From Phreatobacter sp. (GTDB lineage: Bacteria; Pseudomonadota; Alphaproteobacteria; Rhizobiales; Phreatobacteraceae): DNA of 59,736 nt. Every line of letters starts with the position of its first letter. Within the stretch, counting starts at the first letter, position 1. The stretch spans positions 1 to 59,736 of the forward strand of contig NZ_JAEULY010000017.1 of the NCBI RefSeq assembly GCF_016793595.1, in the 5' to 3' direction. Under the pieces are notes generated by a model. It was given only the letters and a program-made list of their open reading frames with translations, had not been told where the DNA came from and did no database searches. Position numbers and translations under genes: made by a program. Positions 1-8,343 of the stretch are shown here, piece after piece.

Positions 1-72
1 GCGGGGGGGGGGCTCGGCCCCTACCCCCCGGGGCGGTGGGGGCGGGGGGGGCCGGCCCCCCCCCCCCCCCCC
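1..72. other. Homopolymeric G/C run, probable contig-end artefact
   Basis: The first 72 bases consist almost only of long G runs followed by long C runs, unlike anything else in the window. There is no reading frame or recognisable repeat unit. Such runs are typical of badly resolved ends of assembled contigs. It is most likely not real genomic sequence. Confidence 0.7.
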
Positions 73-103
73 ACGACTTGAACACGATCTGTGAGAATGA
101 AGC

Positions 104-137
104 CGAGGATGCCCGGCGCGAGGCCGGGCATGACGTG
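104..137. repeat. Intergenic palindromic repeat, family B (copy 1)
   Basis: A perfect 9-bp stem, ATGCCCGGC at 109-117 and GCCGGGCAT at 123-131, encloses a 5-base loop and is followed by GACGTG. On the minus strand it reads CACGTCATGCCCG..., the same as the copy at 32452-32490. CCACGACTTG also lies next to both copies (71-80 here). There is no T-tract, so it is a dispersed palindrome rather than a classical terminator, though it sits just beyond the stop of the leftward oxidase gene. Confidence 0.7.
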
Positions 138-162
138 TTCAGGTGATGGCCCCGTTCGGCCT

Positions 163-1548
163 CTACTCCGCCGCCTGCTGCGCGTCCTGCTCCCAGCCCA
201 GGAGCTTGCCGGGGTTCATCAGCCCGTAGGGGTCGGCCTGCCGCTTGAACTCCGGCTGCGGCGCATCAATGCGCTTCCAGCCGACATTGTTCAGCACATA
301 GGTATGCGGGCTTGACGGCTGCACGCCACCCTCCGCCGCCCGCCGCATGATCTCGTCCAGACGCTCGGCCGTGGTGAATTTCACCAGCGGCAGCGACGAG
401 GTGATCACCTTGCCCTCGCGGCGCTGGAACTCCAGGTGGAAATAGACGTCCTCGTGGAACTCCTTTTCCGCCCAGGCGACGAGCTTCAGGTTGTCCGGGG
501 CCGGAAAGCGGAGCTGCAGATAGGTGATGGACGGATCCATCTTGAGGGCGTGCAGCGTGGTGTGGTTCCAGGTGTATTCGTAGAGCGGGCCCGGCCCTCC
601 GCGCTCCTTGTGGGTGCCGAAGGCGACCGCCTTTGCCTCGGCGGCGGCGCGCCGGAAGGTCACCTTGCCGGCATGGTCGGCGATCAGCAGGTCCAGCGTA
701 TCGGCCTGCGGCTCGGAGACCATCAGGATCGCGAAGGCGCGGCCTTGCTCCAGATAGGGCGCGAGGCGCTTGAGATAGGGCACGATGCGCGGGTCGTGGA
801 CGGAGACGAGCTTCTTGGCGATGCCGTCGCATTCCATGAAGGCCTGGCCGAAGCGTGCCGCGACGGTGAGGCTGTCGAAGGTGACGATGCGCTCGGCCCA
901 GTCATGGGCGGGGGCGGTCGGCAGCTCGACCTCGGTGATGATGCCGTTGACGCCATAGGCATGCATCACCTTCAGAATCTCGCGGCCGCGCAGCTCGATG
1001 AGGCGCGGCTCCTCCTCGACGGTCATGACCTCCAGCGCCGTGACCGCGCCGAGATTGTCGATCTGGCCCCAGGTGCAGGAGCCCGCGCCCGCGGCGCCGC
1101 CCGCGACGAAACCACCGATGGTCGCCTGCGCCCGCGTCGAGGGATGGAAGCGCAGTTCCTGCCCGTGCGGATCGAGCATCTTGTCGATGTCCAGCATGTT
1201 GGCGCCGGCTTCGAAGCGCGCGCCGCCGGGCTTGGCGAAAACCATGCGGTTCAGCCTGCGCATGTCGACGACGAGGCCGCCGGCCAGCGGCACCGCCTGT
1301 CCGTAATTGCCGGTGCCGCCGCCGCGGATGACCAGCGGCACGCGGTGGCGCGCGCAGGCGGCCGCGATCCGGCGCAGTTCGGCCTTGTCCGCCGGGGTCG
1401 CCACGAGGTCCGCGTGTTTGCTTTCCAGCTGGGGCTTGAGCACCGGCGAGAACCAGAAGAAGTCGCGGCTCGCCATGCGGACGGACGGGGCGTCGTCGGC
1501 GAGGGCGATGCCGGAAAGGTCGGCGCGCAGCCGGTCGATGGCGGTCAT
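163..1548 (-). CDS. FAD-binding oxidoreductase (FAD_binding_4 / GlcD-like)
   Basis: A 461-residue flavoprotein of the PCMH/VAO superfamily, which includes glycolate and lactate oxidases. The FAD-binding half carries RGGGTGNYGQ at about 75-84 and HPSTRAQATIGGFVAGG at about 135-151. The C-terminus has the family ending LMNPGKLLG. No Fe-S or other partner subunit is encoded nearby, so it is probably a one-chain oxidase or dehydrogenase. The start chosen is ATG 1548; an upstream in-frame start at 1686 would add a tail with no family similarity. It diverges from the ABC importer genes and is a clear paralogue of the gene at 5092-6465 (shared RDFFW, RxGGTGNYGQ and HPST motifs), so both probably act on the imported compound. 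The substrate is unknown. Confidence 0.85.
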   Translation of the reverse strand: MTAIDRLRADLSGIALADDAPSVRMASRDFFWFSPVLKPQLESKHADLVATPADKAELRRIAAACARHRVPLVIRGGGTGNYGQAVPLAGGLVVDMRRLNRMVFAKPGGARFEAGANMLDIDKMLDPHGQELRFHPSTRAQATIGGFVAGGAAGAGSCTWGQIDNLGAVTALEVMTVEEEPRLIELRGREILKVMHAYGVNGIITEVELPTAPAHDWAERIVTFDSLTVAARFGQAFMECDGIAKKLVSVHDPRIVPYLKRLAPYLEQGRAFAILMVSEPQADTLDLLIADHAGKVTFRRAAAEAKAVAFGTHKERGGPGPLYEYTWNHTTLHALKMDPSITYLQLRFPAPDNLKLVAWAEKEFHEDVYFHLEFQRREGKVITSSLPLVKFTTAERLDEIMRRAAEGGVQPSSPHTYVLNNVGWKRIDAPQPEFKRQADPYGLMNPGKLLGWEQDAQQAAE

Positions 1549-1668
1549 GGCGGATCCAGTGTCAGGGTCGGGCGAGAATGCCAAAGTTCGGTCGCTGCCG
1601 CCATCCCGGAGCCGCATGGCCTGCCAGCATGGCGTCAGCCCTGGAAGGTGGCAGGGTCCGTAGCGGTA

Positions 1669-1722
1669 TGCACAGATTTTGTGCAACCCTGTCCCGCATT
1701 ATCCGTCAATATCGTAGGATAA
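1669..1722. promoter_or_regulatory. Two inverted repeats in the oxidase/ABC divergent region
   Basis: The intergenic stretch between the divergent FAD oxidase and ABC importer holds two perfect inverted repeats. One is TGCACA-N5-TGTGCA at 1669-1685. The other is TTATCC-N12-GGATAA at 1699-1722. The position between two divergently transcribed genes fits binding sites for a shared transcription factor. No regulator gene lies next to them, and no convincing -35/-10 pair could be fixed. Confidence 0.4.
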
Positions 1723-1800
1723 CCCGGCACGCCCGTTGCTCTTCGCTCCACGATAACGTTCAAGGTCCTCGTGAAGGACCCAGCCTCTGGAGAGTTCGCC

Positions 1801-2823
1801 ATGCTTCGCACCCCCCTGTCACGTCGCAAGGCCCTGGCGCTCGGCGCCGGCGTCTCCGCAGCCTACCTCACCCAGTCCGGCAAGGTTTCCGCGCAAGGGC
1901 TCGACAAGGTCTCGTACCAGACCAACTGGCGGGCACAGGCAGAGCACGGCGGCTTCTATTACGCCGTCGCCCACGGCATCTACCGCAAGTACGGCATCGA
2001 TGCGGACATCCGCATGGGCGGGCCGCAGCAGAACCCCTCGCAGCTCCTGCTCGGCGGGCGCGTGGACATGGTCATGTCGAACTCGTTCGAGGCGGTCCGC
2101 TACGTTCAGGAGAACCTGCCGTTCCTCTGCATCGGCTCGATCTTCCAGAAAGATCCGCAGGTCATCATCTGCCATCCCGGCGTCGGCAACGACTCGTTCC
2201 CGCAGCTGAAGGGCAAGACCATCCTGGTGGCCGCGGGCGGCCGCACGTCCTACTGGCCCTACCTGCGCGCGCGCTTCGGCTTCACCGACGAGCAGGTCCG
2301 CCCCTACACGTTCAACATGGCGCCGTTCCTGGCCGACAAGAACCTCTGCCAGCAGGGCTTCCTGTCGTCCGAGCCCTATGCGATCGAGCAGCAGGGCGGC
2401 GTGAAGCCGCTGGTCCATCTCATCGCCGATGCGGGCTTCGCGAACTACAACACGACCATCAACATCTCGCGGAAGATGGTCGACGAGCGGACGGATGTCG
2501 TGCAGCGCTTCGTCACCGCCACGCTGGAAGGCTGGTCGGAATACATGAAGAACGGGCCCGGCAATGCCGATGCCAACAAGCTGATCCTGGCCGCCAATCC
2601 GGACATGGACCAGAACAAGATCAACTATGCGGTCAAGATGATGACCGAGAACGGCATCGTGCTGTCGGGCGACGCCACCACGCTCGGCATCGGCGCGATG
2701 ACCGATGCGCGGTGGGAGATCTTCTACAACCAGATGCGCGATGCGGGCGTGTTCCCGGCCGGCGTGGACTTCAGGAAGGCCTACGACCTGCGCTTCGTGA
2801 ACAAGGGTGTGGGCAAGGCCTGA
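1801..2823 (+). CDS. ABC transporter substrate-binding protein (NMT1/SsuA-like), Tat-exported
   Basis: A 340-residue periplasmic binding protein of the NMT1/THI5-like class, which binds sulfonates, nitrate, pyrimidine thiamine precursors and similar small compounds. The N-terminus has a twin-arginine motif (SRRKALALGAG, residues 7-17) and a cleavage region near VSAQG, so export is probably by the Tat route. The phrase YQTNWRAQAEHGGFYYAVAHG is the family's ligand-pocket opening, followed by YGIDADIRMGG. The start is ATG 1801, after a CTGGAGAG ribosome-binding site; a GTG at 1771 is in frame but precedes that site. It is the first gene of an SBP-ATPase-permease operon. The ligand cannot be named from sequence alone. 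Confidence 0.88.
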   Translation: MLRTPLSRRKALALGAGVSAAYLTQSGKVSAQGLDKVSYQTNWRAQAEHGGFYYAVAHGIYRKYGIDADIRMGGPQQNPSQLLLGGRVDMVMSNSFEAVRYVQENLPFLCIGSIFQKDPQVIICHPGVGNDSFPQLKGKTILVAAGGRTSYWPYLRARFGFTDEQVRPYTFNMAPFLADKNLCQQGFLSSEPYAIEQQGGVKPLVHLIADAGFANYNTTINISRKMVDERTDVVQRFVTATLEGWSEYMKNGPGNADANKLILAANPDMDQNKINYAVKMMTENGIVLSGDATTLGIGAMTDARWEIFYNQMRDAGVFPAGVDFRKAYDLRFVNKGVGKA

Positions 2824-2824
2824 C

Positions 2825-3625
2825 GTGACAGCAGCCGTTTCCATCGACCGGCCCCTGACGGGGGGTGGCAGGCCCCTCGTTTCGGTTCGCGGCGTTTCCA
2901 AGCAGTTCGCCAACGGCACGATCGCCGTCCGCGACGTCAATCTGGACCTGGCGGCGGGCGAGTTCGTCTCGCTGCTCGGCCCTTCGGGCTGCGGCAAGTC
3001 CACGCTGCTGCGCATGATCGCCGGTCTCGGCGAGCCCAGCGTCGGCGCCATCGACTGGCCGCAGGAGGTGGGGAAGGGCGCCGAGCACGAGCTCGGTTTC
3101 GTCTTCCAGGACCCGACGCTGATGCCCTGGGCCACCGCGCTCGGCAACGTCATCCTGCCGCTGACGCTCAAGCGCGTCGGCAGGCGCGAGGCCGAGGAGC
3201 GCGGCGCCGACATGCTGGCGCTGGTCGGCCTCAAGGGGTTCGCGAAGAGCTATCCGCGCGAATTGTCGGGCGGCATGAAGATGCGCGTCTCCATCGCGCG
3301 CGCGCTGGTGACCCAGCCGAAGATCCTGCTGATGGACGAGCCCTTCGCGGCGCTCGACGAGATCACCCGCCACAAGCTCAACGACGACCTGCTCGGCCTG
3401 TGGGAGCGCAACCGCTTCTCGGCGGTCTTCGTCACGCATTCGGTGTTCGAGAGCGTCTATCTCTCGCAGCGTATCGTGGTGATGGCGGCGCGTCCCGGCC
3501 GGGTCATGGCCGATCTCCGGATCGAGGCGCCTTATCCGCGCGACGACGAGTTCCGCACCTCGGCGGATTATGCCCACTGGTGCCGGATCGCATCGTCCAA
3601 GCTCAAGGAGGCGATTTCCTCATGA
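2825..3625 (+). CDS. ABC transporter ATP-binding protein (SsuB/TauB type)
   Basis: A 266-residue ATPase of the nitrate/sulfonate/taurine importer class. It has Walker A GPSGCGKST (about 52-60), Q-loop FQDPTLMPW, signature LSGGMKMRVSIARAL, Walker B ILLMDEPFAALDE and the switch His in FVTHSVFE. The likely start is GTG 2825, one base after the stop of the binding-protein gene; upstream codons in frame have no family match. Its stop overlaps the permease ATG in an ATGA, which indicates translational coupling. It energises uptake by the permease at 3622-4506. Confidence 0.93.
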   Translation: MTAAVSIDRPLTGGGRPLVSVRGVSKQFANGTIAVRDVNLDLAAGEFVSLLGPSGCGKSTLLRMIAGLGEPSVGAIDWPQEVGKGAEHELGFVFQDPTLMPWATALGNVILPLTLKRVGRREAEERGADMLALVGLKGFAKSYPRELSGGMKMRVSIARALVTQPKILLMDEPFAALDEITRHKLNDDLLGLWERNRFSAVFVTHSVFESVYLSQRIVVMAARPGRVMADLRIEAPYPRDDEFRTSADYAHWCRIASSKLKEAISS

Positions 3626-4506
3626 GCGACATGACCCTTCCGACACCCGCCGTTCCCCATGACGGCACTGATGCCGAAGCCCGCCCGGTCTTCCGCGTCG
3701 AGCGCAAGGTGCTCGGCATTTCGACGGAAACCTGGCCCGGCATCATCGCGCCTGTCGTCATCGGCGTGCTGGCGCTGGGACTGTGGGAATTCATCGTCTG
3801 GTGGCGCGCCATCCCGCCGTTCATCCTGCCGGGCCCGCTGCTGATCGCGAAGACGCTGTTCGCTGACTGGGGCACGCTGTCCGCCTCCCTCTGGGTCACG
3901 CTTCGGATCACCGCCGCCGCGCTGATCGCGGCGGTTTCGCTCGGCGTCGGCCTCGCCATCCTGTTCACCCAGTCGAAATGGCTGGAGAAGTCGCTGTTTC
4001 CCTATGCGGTGATCCTTCAGGTGACGCCGGTCGTATCGATCGCGCCGCTGATCATCATCTGGGTTGGCGACATCAACCTGTCGCTCTTGATCTGCGCCTG
4101 GATCGTCGCCTTCTTCCCGATCCTGTCGAACACCATCCTCGGGTTGAACTCGGCCGACCACAACCTGATCAACCTGTTCCAGCTCTACCGCGCCTCGCGC
4201 TGGCAGACGCTGCGTTATCTGCGCCTGCCGGCGGCGCTGCCCTATTTCCTCGGCGGCCTGAAGATTTCCGGCGGCCTCGCGCTGATCGGCGCGGTGGTGG
4301 CGGAGTTCGTGGCGGGCTCCGGCGGATCGGCCTCGGGGCTTGCCTACCGCATTCTCGAAGCCGGCTACCAGCTCAAGATCCCCCGCATGTTCGCGGCGCT
4401 GATCATGATCTCGATGTCGGGAATCGCGATCTTCCTCGCGATCAGCTGGCTGTCGCACATGCTGCTGCGCCGCTGGCACGAGAGCGCCCTGAAGCGCGAG
4501 AACTGA
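3622..4506 (+). CDS. ABC transporter permease (SsuC/TauC type)
   Basis: A 294-residue inner-membrane permease with a short cytoplasmic N-terminus and about six hydrophobic segments. It has the binding-protein-dependent transport EAA-like loop around FQLYRASRWQTLRYLRLPAALPY, which contacts the ATPase. FILPGP near residue 70 is the usual opening of this family. Translation starts inside the stop of the ATPase gene. The gene ends only 4 bp from the convergent flavodoxin-like gene. Confidence 0.92.
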   Translation: MSDMTLPTPAVPHDGTDAEARPVFRVERKVLGISTETWPGIIAPVVIGVLALGLWEFIVWWRAIPPFILPGPLLIAKTLFADWGTLSASLWVTLRITAAALIAAVSLGVGLAILFTQSKWLEKSLFPYAVILQVTPVVSIAPLIIIWVGDINLSLLICAWIVAFFPILSNTILGLNSADHNLINLFQLYRASRWQTLRYLRLPAALPYFLGGLKISGGLALIGAVVAEFVAGSGGSASGLAYRILEAGYQLKIPRMFAALIMISMSGIAIFLAISWLSHMLLRRWHESALKREN

Positions 4507-4510
4507 GGGC

Positions 4511-5095
4511 TTAGAGGCGGGCCATGCCCGCCTTGACCTTCTCGATGAAGCCGGCGCGCTGGTCTGATGTCGCGACGTTGAGGTGATAGAGCGCGTGGTA
4601 GCGCCGCCGCGCCTTCCAGCCCGTGTACCACCACAGATAGCGCATCACGATCTTGCGGGGCGGATCGCCCATCCAGAACGCATACCACCATGGCCGCCCG
4701 TAGGTGACGATGCCCGCGACCGAACGGATGTGAGTGAGCAGGGGCTTCATCCTGGCCGGATCGGAAATGTCGAAGCCGACGCCGGGCATGAACATGCGGT
4801 CGATGAAGCCTTTCAGCATGGCCGGCGGACCGAAGCTCCAGGTCGGAAACTGGATGACGAGCCCTTCCGCCGCGCGCAGGCGGGCGATGTAGGGCTCGAG
4901 GCCGCGCTGGTTGACGGCCTCGTCGTGATAGTCGCGACGGCCTTCCGCGGACAGGACGGGATCGAAGCCCTCGGCATAGAGGTCGAGCAGATCGACCTCA
5001 TGTCCGGCGGCTTCGAGCGCGGCCAGCGCTTCGGCGCGGATACCGGCGTGGAAGCTGTCGGCGAGCGGGTGGCAATAGACGTAGAGGACCCTCAT
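4511..5095 (-). CDS. NAD(P)H dehydrogenase (quinone)-type flavodoxin-fold oxidoreductase
   Basis: A 194-residue protein of the Flavodoxin_2 (NQO/MdaB/KefF) family. It opens with MRVLYVYCHPLADSF, whose CHP segment contacts the flavin phosphate, and it carries the isoalloxazine-binding stretch FPTWSFGPPAMLKGFIDRM. It most likely uses NAD(P)H to reduce quinones or related electrophiles in the cytoplasm. The ATG at 5095 overlaps the TGA of the upstream FAD oxidase gene (5092-5094), so the two form a coupled operon. The pairing suggests that the product of the oxidase, or its quinone acceptor, is handled by this enzyme; that is inference. Confidence 0.85.
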   Translation of the reverse strand: MRVLYVYCHPLADSFHAGIRAEALAALEAAGHEVDLLDLYAEGFDPVLSAEGRRDYHDEAVNQRGLEPYIARLRAAEGLVIQFPTWSFGPPAMLKGFIDRMFMPGVGFDISDPARMKPLLTHIRSVAGIVTYGRPWWYAFWMGDPPRKIVMRYLWWYTGWKARRRYHALYHLNVATSDQRAGFIEKVKAGMARL

Positions 5096-6465
5096 CGGAC
5101 CGCCACGTAGCTCGCCATCTTGCCGGGGTTCAAAAGGCCCATCGGGTCCACATCGGCCTTGAAGCCGAGCTGGTCGGCATCGGCGCGCTTGTGGCGCGAG
5201 CCATCCTCGAGGCTGACGACATGCGGATTGGCGACCATGACGCCGTGGTCCTCGTGGATACGGATGATCTCGTCGAGGCGCTCGGGCGTCGTGTAGCGCA
5301 CGATCGGCAGGGCCGAGCAGGTGATGCGGCCGGCGAAGCGGATGAATTCGAGATGGGGCAGCACCTCTCCCTCGAACTGCTCCATCAGCCGGAACACGGT
5401 CTCCTCCAGCCGGTCGTGCGGATAGAGAAGCTGGAGATAGGTGATCGAGCGGTCGGTCTTCAGCCACTGCAGGGTCGTGTGGTTCCACGAAAACTCGTAG
5501 AGCGGCACCTGACCCGGACCTTCCTGCGAGGGCGCCTCGTGGGTGACGGTGCCGCGCCCGCCGAGCACGGCCTTGAAACTGTCGAGGAAGGGTTCGGCGA
5601 TCATGCAGACAAGGATCGCCTTACCCTCGGGACAGGCGGCCTTCAGCGAGCCGAAATAGGACGGGATCGGCCAGGCGATGGGCGTGACGAGCTTCTTCAC
5701 GACGCCGTCCGCGAGGGCCACGGCGCGGCCGGCCTCGAAGGCGTCGCGGAACGTGTCGAAGGCGACGATGACGTCGATCCAGGGCCAGGCGGGCGCGAGT
5801 GGCATTTCCAGCTCGGTGATGATGCCGGTCGTGCCATAGGCGCGATTCACCTTCTGCGCGGCGTCCTGCCTGAGTTCGAGGATGCGCGGCTGTTCCTCGA
5901 CCGTGACGATGCGCGCGGCGAGGATGTTGCCGGGTTCGCGCAGGCCGCCATAGGCGACCGAACCGACGCCGCCGGAGCCGCCGGCGACGAAGCCGCCGAC
6001 CGTCGCGGTGCGCTTGGTCGAGGGATGCATGCGCAGTTCGAAGCCGTTGGCGCGCGTCTCGCCGTCGAGCGCCAGCAGGTTCATGCCGGTCTGGACGCGG
6101 ACTACGCCCGGCTTCTGCCAGAGAACGGCGTTCAGCGCCGTCATGTCGAGGATCACGCCACCCTCGAGCGGCATGGCCTGTCCGTAATTTCCGGTGCCGC
6201 CGGCCCTGACGGTCAGGGGTATCCTCAGCTTCGCGCAGGCGGCGGCCGTGCGGACGACATCCGCCTCGTCGCGCGGCTGGACGATGATGTCGCCGGCGAC
6301 CGCCTTCAGCTGCTCGGCGAGGATCGGCGAATACCAGAAGAAGTCGCGCGAGCGGCGGCGCACGATGACCGGCTCGGTGACGACAGGCACGTCGCCCAGC
6401 GCCTCGACAAGGGCCGCGATATCGTAGCGGGGCGATGCGGGTTCGGTCTTTGCGCGCGCGGTCAT
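5092..6465 (-). CDS. FAD-binding oxidoreductase (FAD_binding_4 / GlcD-like), second paralogue
   Basis: A 457-residue paralogue of the oxidase at 163-1548. It has RRRSRDFFWYSPIL near the N-terminus, the FAD-phosphate loop RAGGTGNYGQ (about 87-96), HPSTKRTATVGGFVAGG and the C-terminal motif GLLNPGKM. ATG 6465 is chosen because the longer frame to 6582 adds unrelated residues. Like its paralogue it lacks a visible Fe-S partner. It is the first gene of a two-gene leftward operon with the flavodoxin-fold oxidoreductase. Two divergent copies around one importer suggest sequential or stereospecific oxidations of related substrates. Confidence 0.85.
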   Translation of the reverse strand: MTARAKTEPASPRYDIAALVEALGDVPVVTEPVIVRRRSRDFFWYSPILAEQLKAVAGDIIVQPRDEADVVRTAAACAKLRIPLTVRAGGTGNYGQAMPLEGGVILDMTALNAVLWQKPGVVRVQTGMNLLALDGETRANGFELRMHPSTKRTATVGGFVAGGSGGVGSVAYGGLREPGNILAARIVTVEEQPRILELRQDAAQKVNRAYGTTGIITELEMPLAPAWPWIDVIVAFDTFRDAFEAGRAVALADGVVKKLVTPIAWPIPSYFGSLKAACPEGKAILVCMIAEPFLDSFKAVLGGRGTVTHEAPSQEGPGQVPLYEFSWNHTTLQWLKTDRSITYLQLLYPHDRLEETVFRLMEQFEGEVLPHLEFIRFAGRITCSALPIVRYTTPERLDEIIRIHEDHGVMVANPHVVSLEDGSRHKRADADQLGFKADVDPMGLLNPGKMASYVAVR

Positions 6466-6605
6466 GACGGTCTCATCCTGCGGTGCATCATGCAGGGTCC
6501 GGCACCCTCGCGACAAGGTTTCCGGATCGGTCGTCCACGGGGAAGCATGGCGATAGTGCAAGGAATTTAGGCAAAACGGCATAATGATACCGTTACACGG
6601 TCGCG

Positions 6606-6624
6606 ATGGTTAACGTTTTGCTAG
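6606..6624. promoter_or_regulatory. CtrA-like site upstream of the chemotaxis receptor
   Basis: On the minus strand the bases read CTAG-N7-TTAACCAT. The TTAACCAT half matches the CtrA half-site common in Hyphomicrobiales exactly, and the other half matches TTAA at two of four positions. It lies about 50 bp before the TTG start of the methyl-accepting chemotaxis gene. Motility and chemotaxis genes are typical CtrA targets in alphaproteobacteria. Confidence 0.35.
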
Positions 6625-6672
6625 GCCCTTTCACTGATGGTCTGGAGGTAATGTGGGAGGGGAGAAACCACC

Positions 6673-8343
6673 TTGAACATCAAGACCCGTCTCGTGCTCG
6701 TGGTGTCCGGACTGGCCGCGGCGGCGCTCGTCGTTGGCGCCGTCGCGGTCCATGGCTTCCAGCGCTACCAGAGCGTGGTGGACCAGAACGAGCGTACCGC
6801 GAAGATCACGCAGCTCGCCGAACAGGCCAATGCGCTGATCTACTCGGTGGTGATGGAGTCGCGCGGCATCTACATGTCCGACGATCCCAAGGTCCTGGAG
6901 CGGTTCGCCGCCAATCAGGATCGCGAGCTCGGTCGCTTCCGGCGCGTCATCGGGGAGTGGGCGGCGCTTGCGGCGCCGGAGGATCAGGCGATCAAGGCGC
7001 GACTTCAGGAACAGGCCGAGACCTTCATCCGCCTGCGCGACGAACTGGCGCGGGCCGGCCGTGCTTCCGGGAACATGGCGGCGCGCGCCATTGGTGACAA
7101 TGACGCCAACCGCACGACGCGCCAGAAGCTGAACACGGAAATGGCCGCCTTCGCGGAGGTCAATGCGAAGCGCGTCGCGGCACTGTCCGACCAGATCGAG
7201 GCGATGCGCACCGGACTGATGCGGATGATCGCCGCGACGATCGGGCTCGCCATTCTGGCGGCGGTGCTGGCCTTCTGGACAATCCTGTCGGGCGTCGCGC
7301 GTCCCCTGACGCGCCTCACGGCGGCGGTTGACGCGGTATCGTCGGGCGTGACGGACAGCGAGATCAGCGACACCGGGCGCAAGGATGAGATCGGCGCGCT
7401 CGCGCGGTCGGTGCTCGTGTTCCGCGACAGCGTGCGCGAGGTCGAGGGTCTCAAGGCCGCCGAGGCCGTACGCGAGGCCGGGATGCGCGACCGGCGCGCC
7501 CGCGACATGGCGGCGCTGGCCGACGAGTTCCGCGCGACCGTTCAGTCGGTGGTCTCGACGGTGACAGACGCCTCGGAGGCGATCGTCGCCAATGCCTCGC
7601 GGGTCGGCGACGTCGCCCGCAACGTTTCTGAGCTCGGCGGAACCGTGGCCGCGACCTCGGCCAGCGCGACGCTGAGCGTCGACAGCGCGGCCGGTTCGGC
7701 GCAGGAACTCGCGACATCGATCGGCGAGATATCGAGCCGAACCGCGCAAGCCCAGCAGATCGCTGCCTCCGCCGTCGACCAGGCGACGCGCACCGGCGAG
7801 ATTGTCGGATCGCTCGCGGCATCGACCCAGAAGATTGGCGACGTCGTCAGCCTGATCAATGCCATCGCCGCCCAGACCAACCTGCTGGCCCTCAACGCCA
7901 CCATCGAGGCGGCGCGCGCGGGCGAGGCCGGCAAGGGCTTCGCCGTCGTCGCGACAGAGGTGAAGAACCTCGCGGCCCAGACCTCGAAGGCGACGGATGA
8001 GATCGCCAGCCAGATCGGCGCGGTTCAGGCGGTCACCGGCGAGGCGGTGTCGGCCATCGAGGCGATCAACCGGACCATCGGCGAGATCTCGTCGGTGTCC
8101 TCGTCGATCATGGCGGCGGTCGAGGAGCAGGCGGCCGTCACCAATGGCATTGCCGGCTCGGTGTCGGACGCCGCCGACGGCACGCGCGCCGTCGGACAGG
8201 ACATCGGGCGGGTCACGCGCGCGGCGCAGGAGACGGGCGATGCCGCCCGCGTCATGTCCGACGCGGCGACCGCGCTCGGGGAGGGCTCCACCGAACTCGA
8301 CACCGCCGTCGCCGGATTCCTCGACCGGATCCGCGCCGCCTGA
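6673..8343 (+). CDS. Methyl-accepting chemotaxis protein
   Basis: A 556-residue transmembrane chemoreceptor. Transmembrane segment 1 spans about residues 7-27, followed by a periplasmic four-helix-type sensor region (about 30-186). Transmembrane segment 2 lies at about 187-208, then a HAMP linker (about 209-262) beginning VARPLTRLTAAV. The cytoplasmic signalling hairpin contains the conserved tip IAAQTNLLALNATIEAARAGE. The start is TTG 6673, about 8 bases after a strong GGGAGGGGAG ribosome-binding site; no ATG gives the charged-then-hydrophobic N-terminus. The C-terminus has no CheR-binding pentapeptide. The ligand is unknown; proximity to the importer cluster makes a shared substrate possible but unproven. 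Confidence 0.95.
   Translation: MNIKTRLVLVVSGLAAAALVVGAVAVHGFQRYQSVVDQNERTAKITQLAEQANALIYSVVMESRGIYMSDDPKVLERFAANQDRELGRFRRVIGEWAALAAPEDQAIKARLQEQAETFIRLRDELARAGRASGNMAARAIGDNDANRTTRQKLNTEMAAFAEVNAKRVAALSDQIEAMRTGLMRMIAATIGLAILAAVLAFWTILSGVARPLTRLTAAVDAVSSGVTDSEISDTGRKDEIGALARSVLVFRDSVREVEGLKAAEAVREAGMRDRRARDMAALADEFRATVQSVVSTVTDASEAIVANASRVGDVARNVSELGGTVAATSASATLSVDSAAGSAQELATSIGEISSRTAQAQQIAASAVDQATRTGEIVGSLAASTQKIGDVVSLINAIAAQTNLLALNATIEAARAGEAGKGFAVVATEVKNLAAQTSKATDEIASQIGAVQAVTGEAVSAIEAINRTIGEISSVSSSIMAAVEEQAAVTNGIAGSVSDAADGTRAVGQDIGRVTRAAQETGDAARVMSDAATALGEGSTELDTAVAGFLDRIRAA

Noticed and set aside
104..137. Palindrome as a Rho-independent terminator of the first oxidase gene
   Set aside because: The stem is good, but no T-run follows on either strand, and the same element recurs at 32452 as a dispersed repeat.
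5191..6570. 459-codon open frame antisense to the second FAD oxidase
   Set aside because: It has no family motif or ribosome-binding site, and its composition is that of a GC-rich antisense frame.
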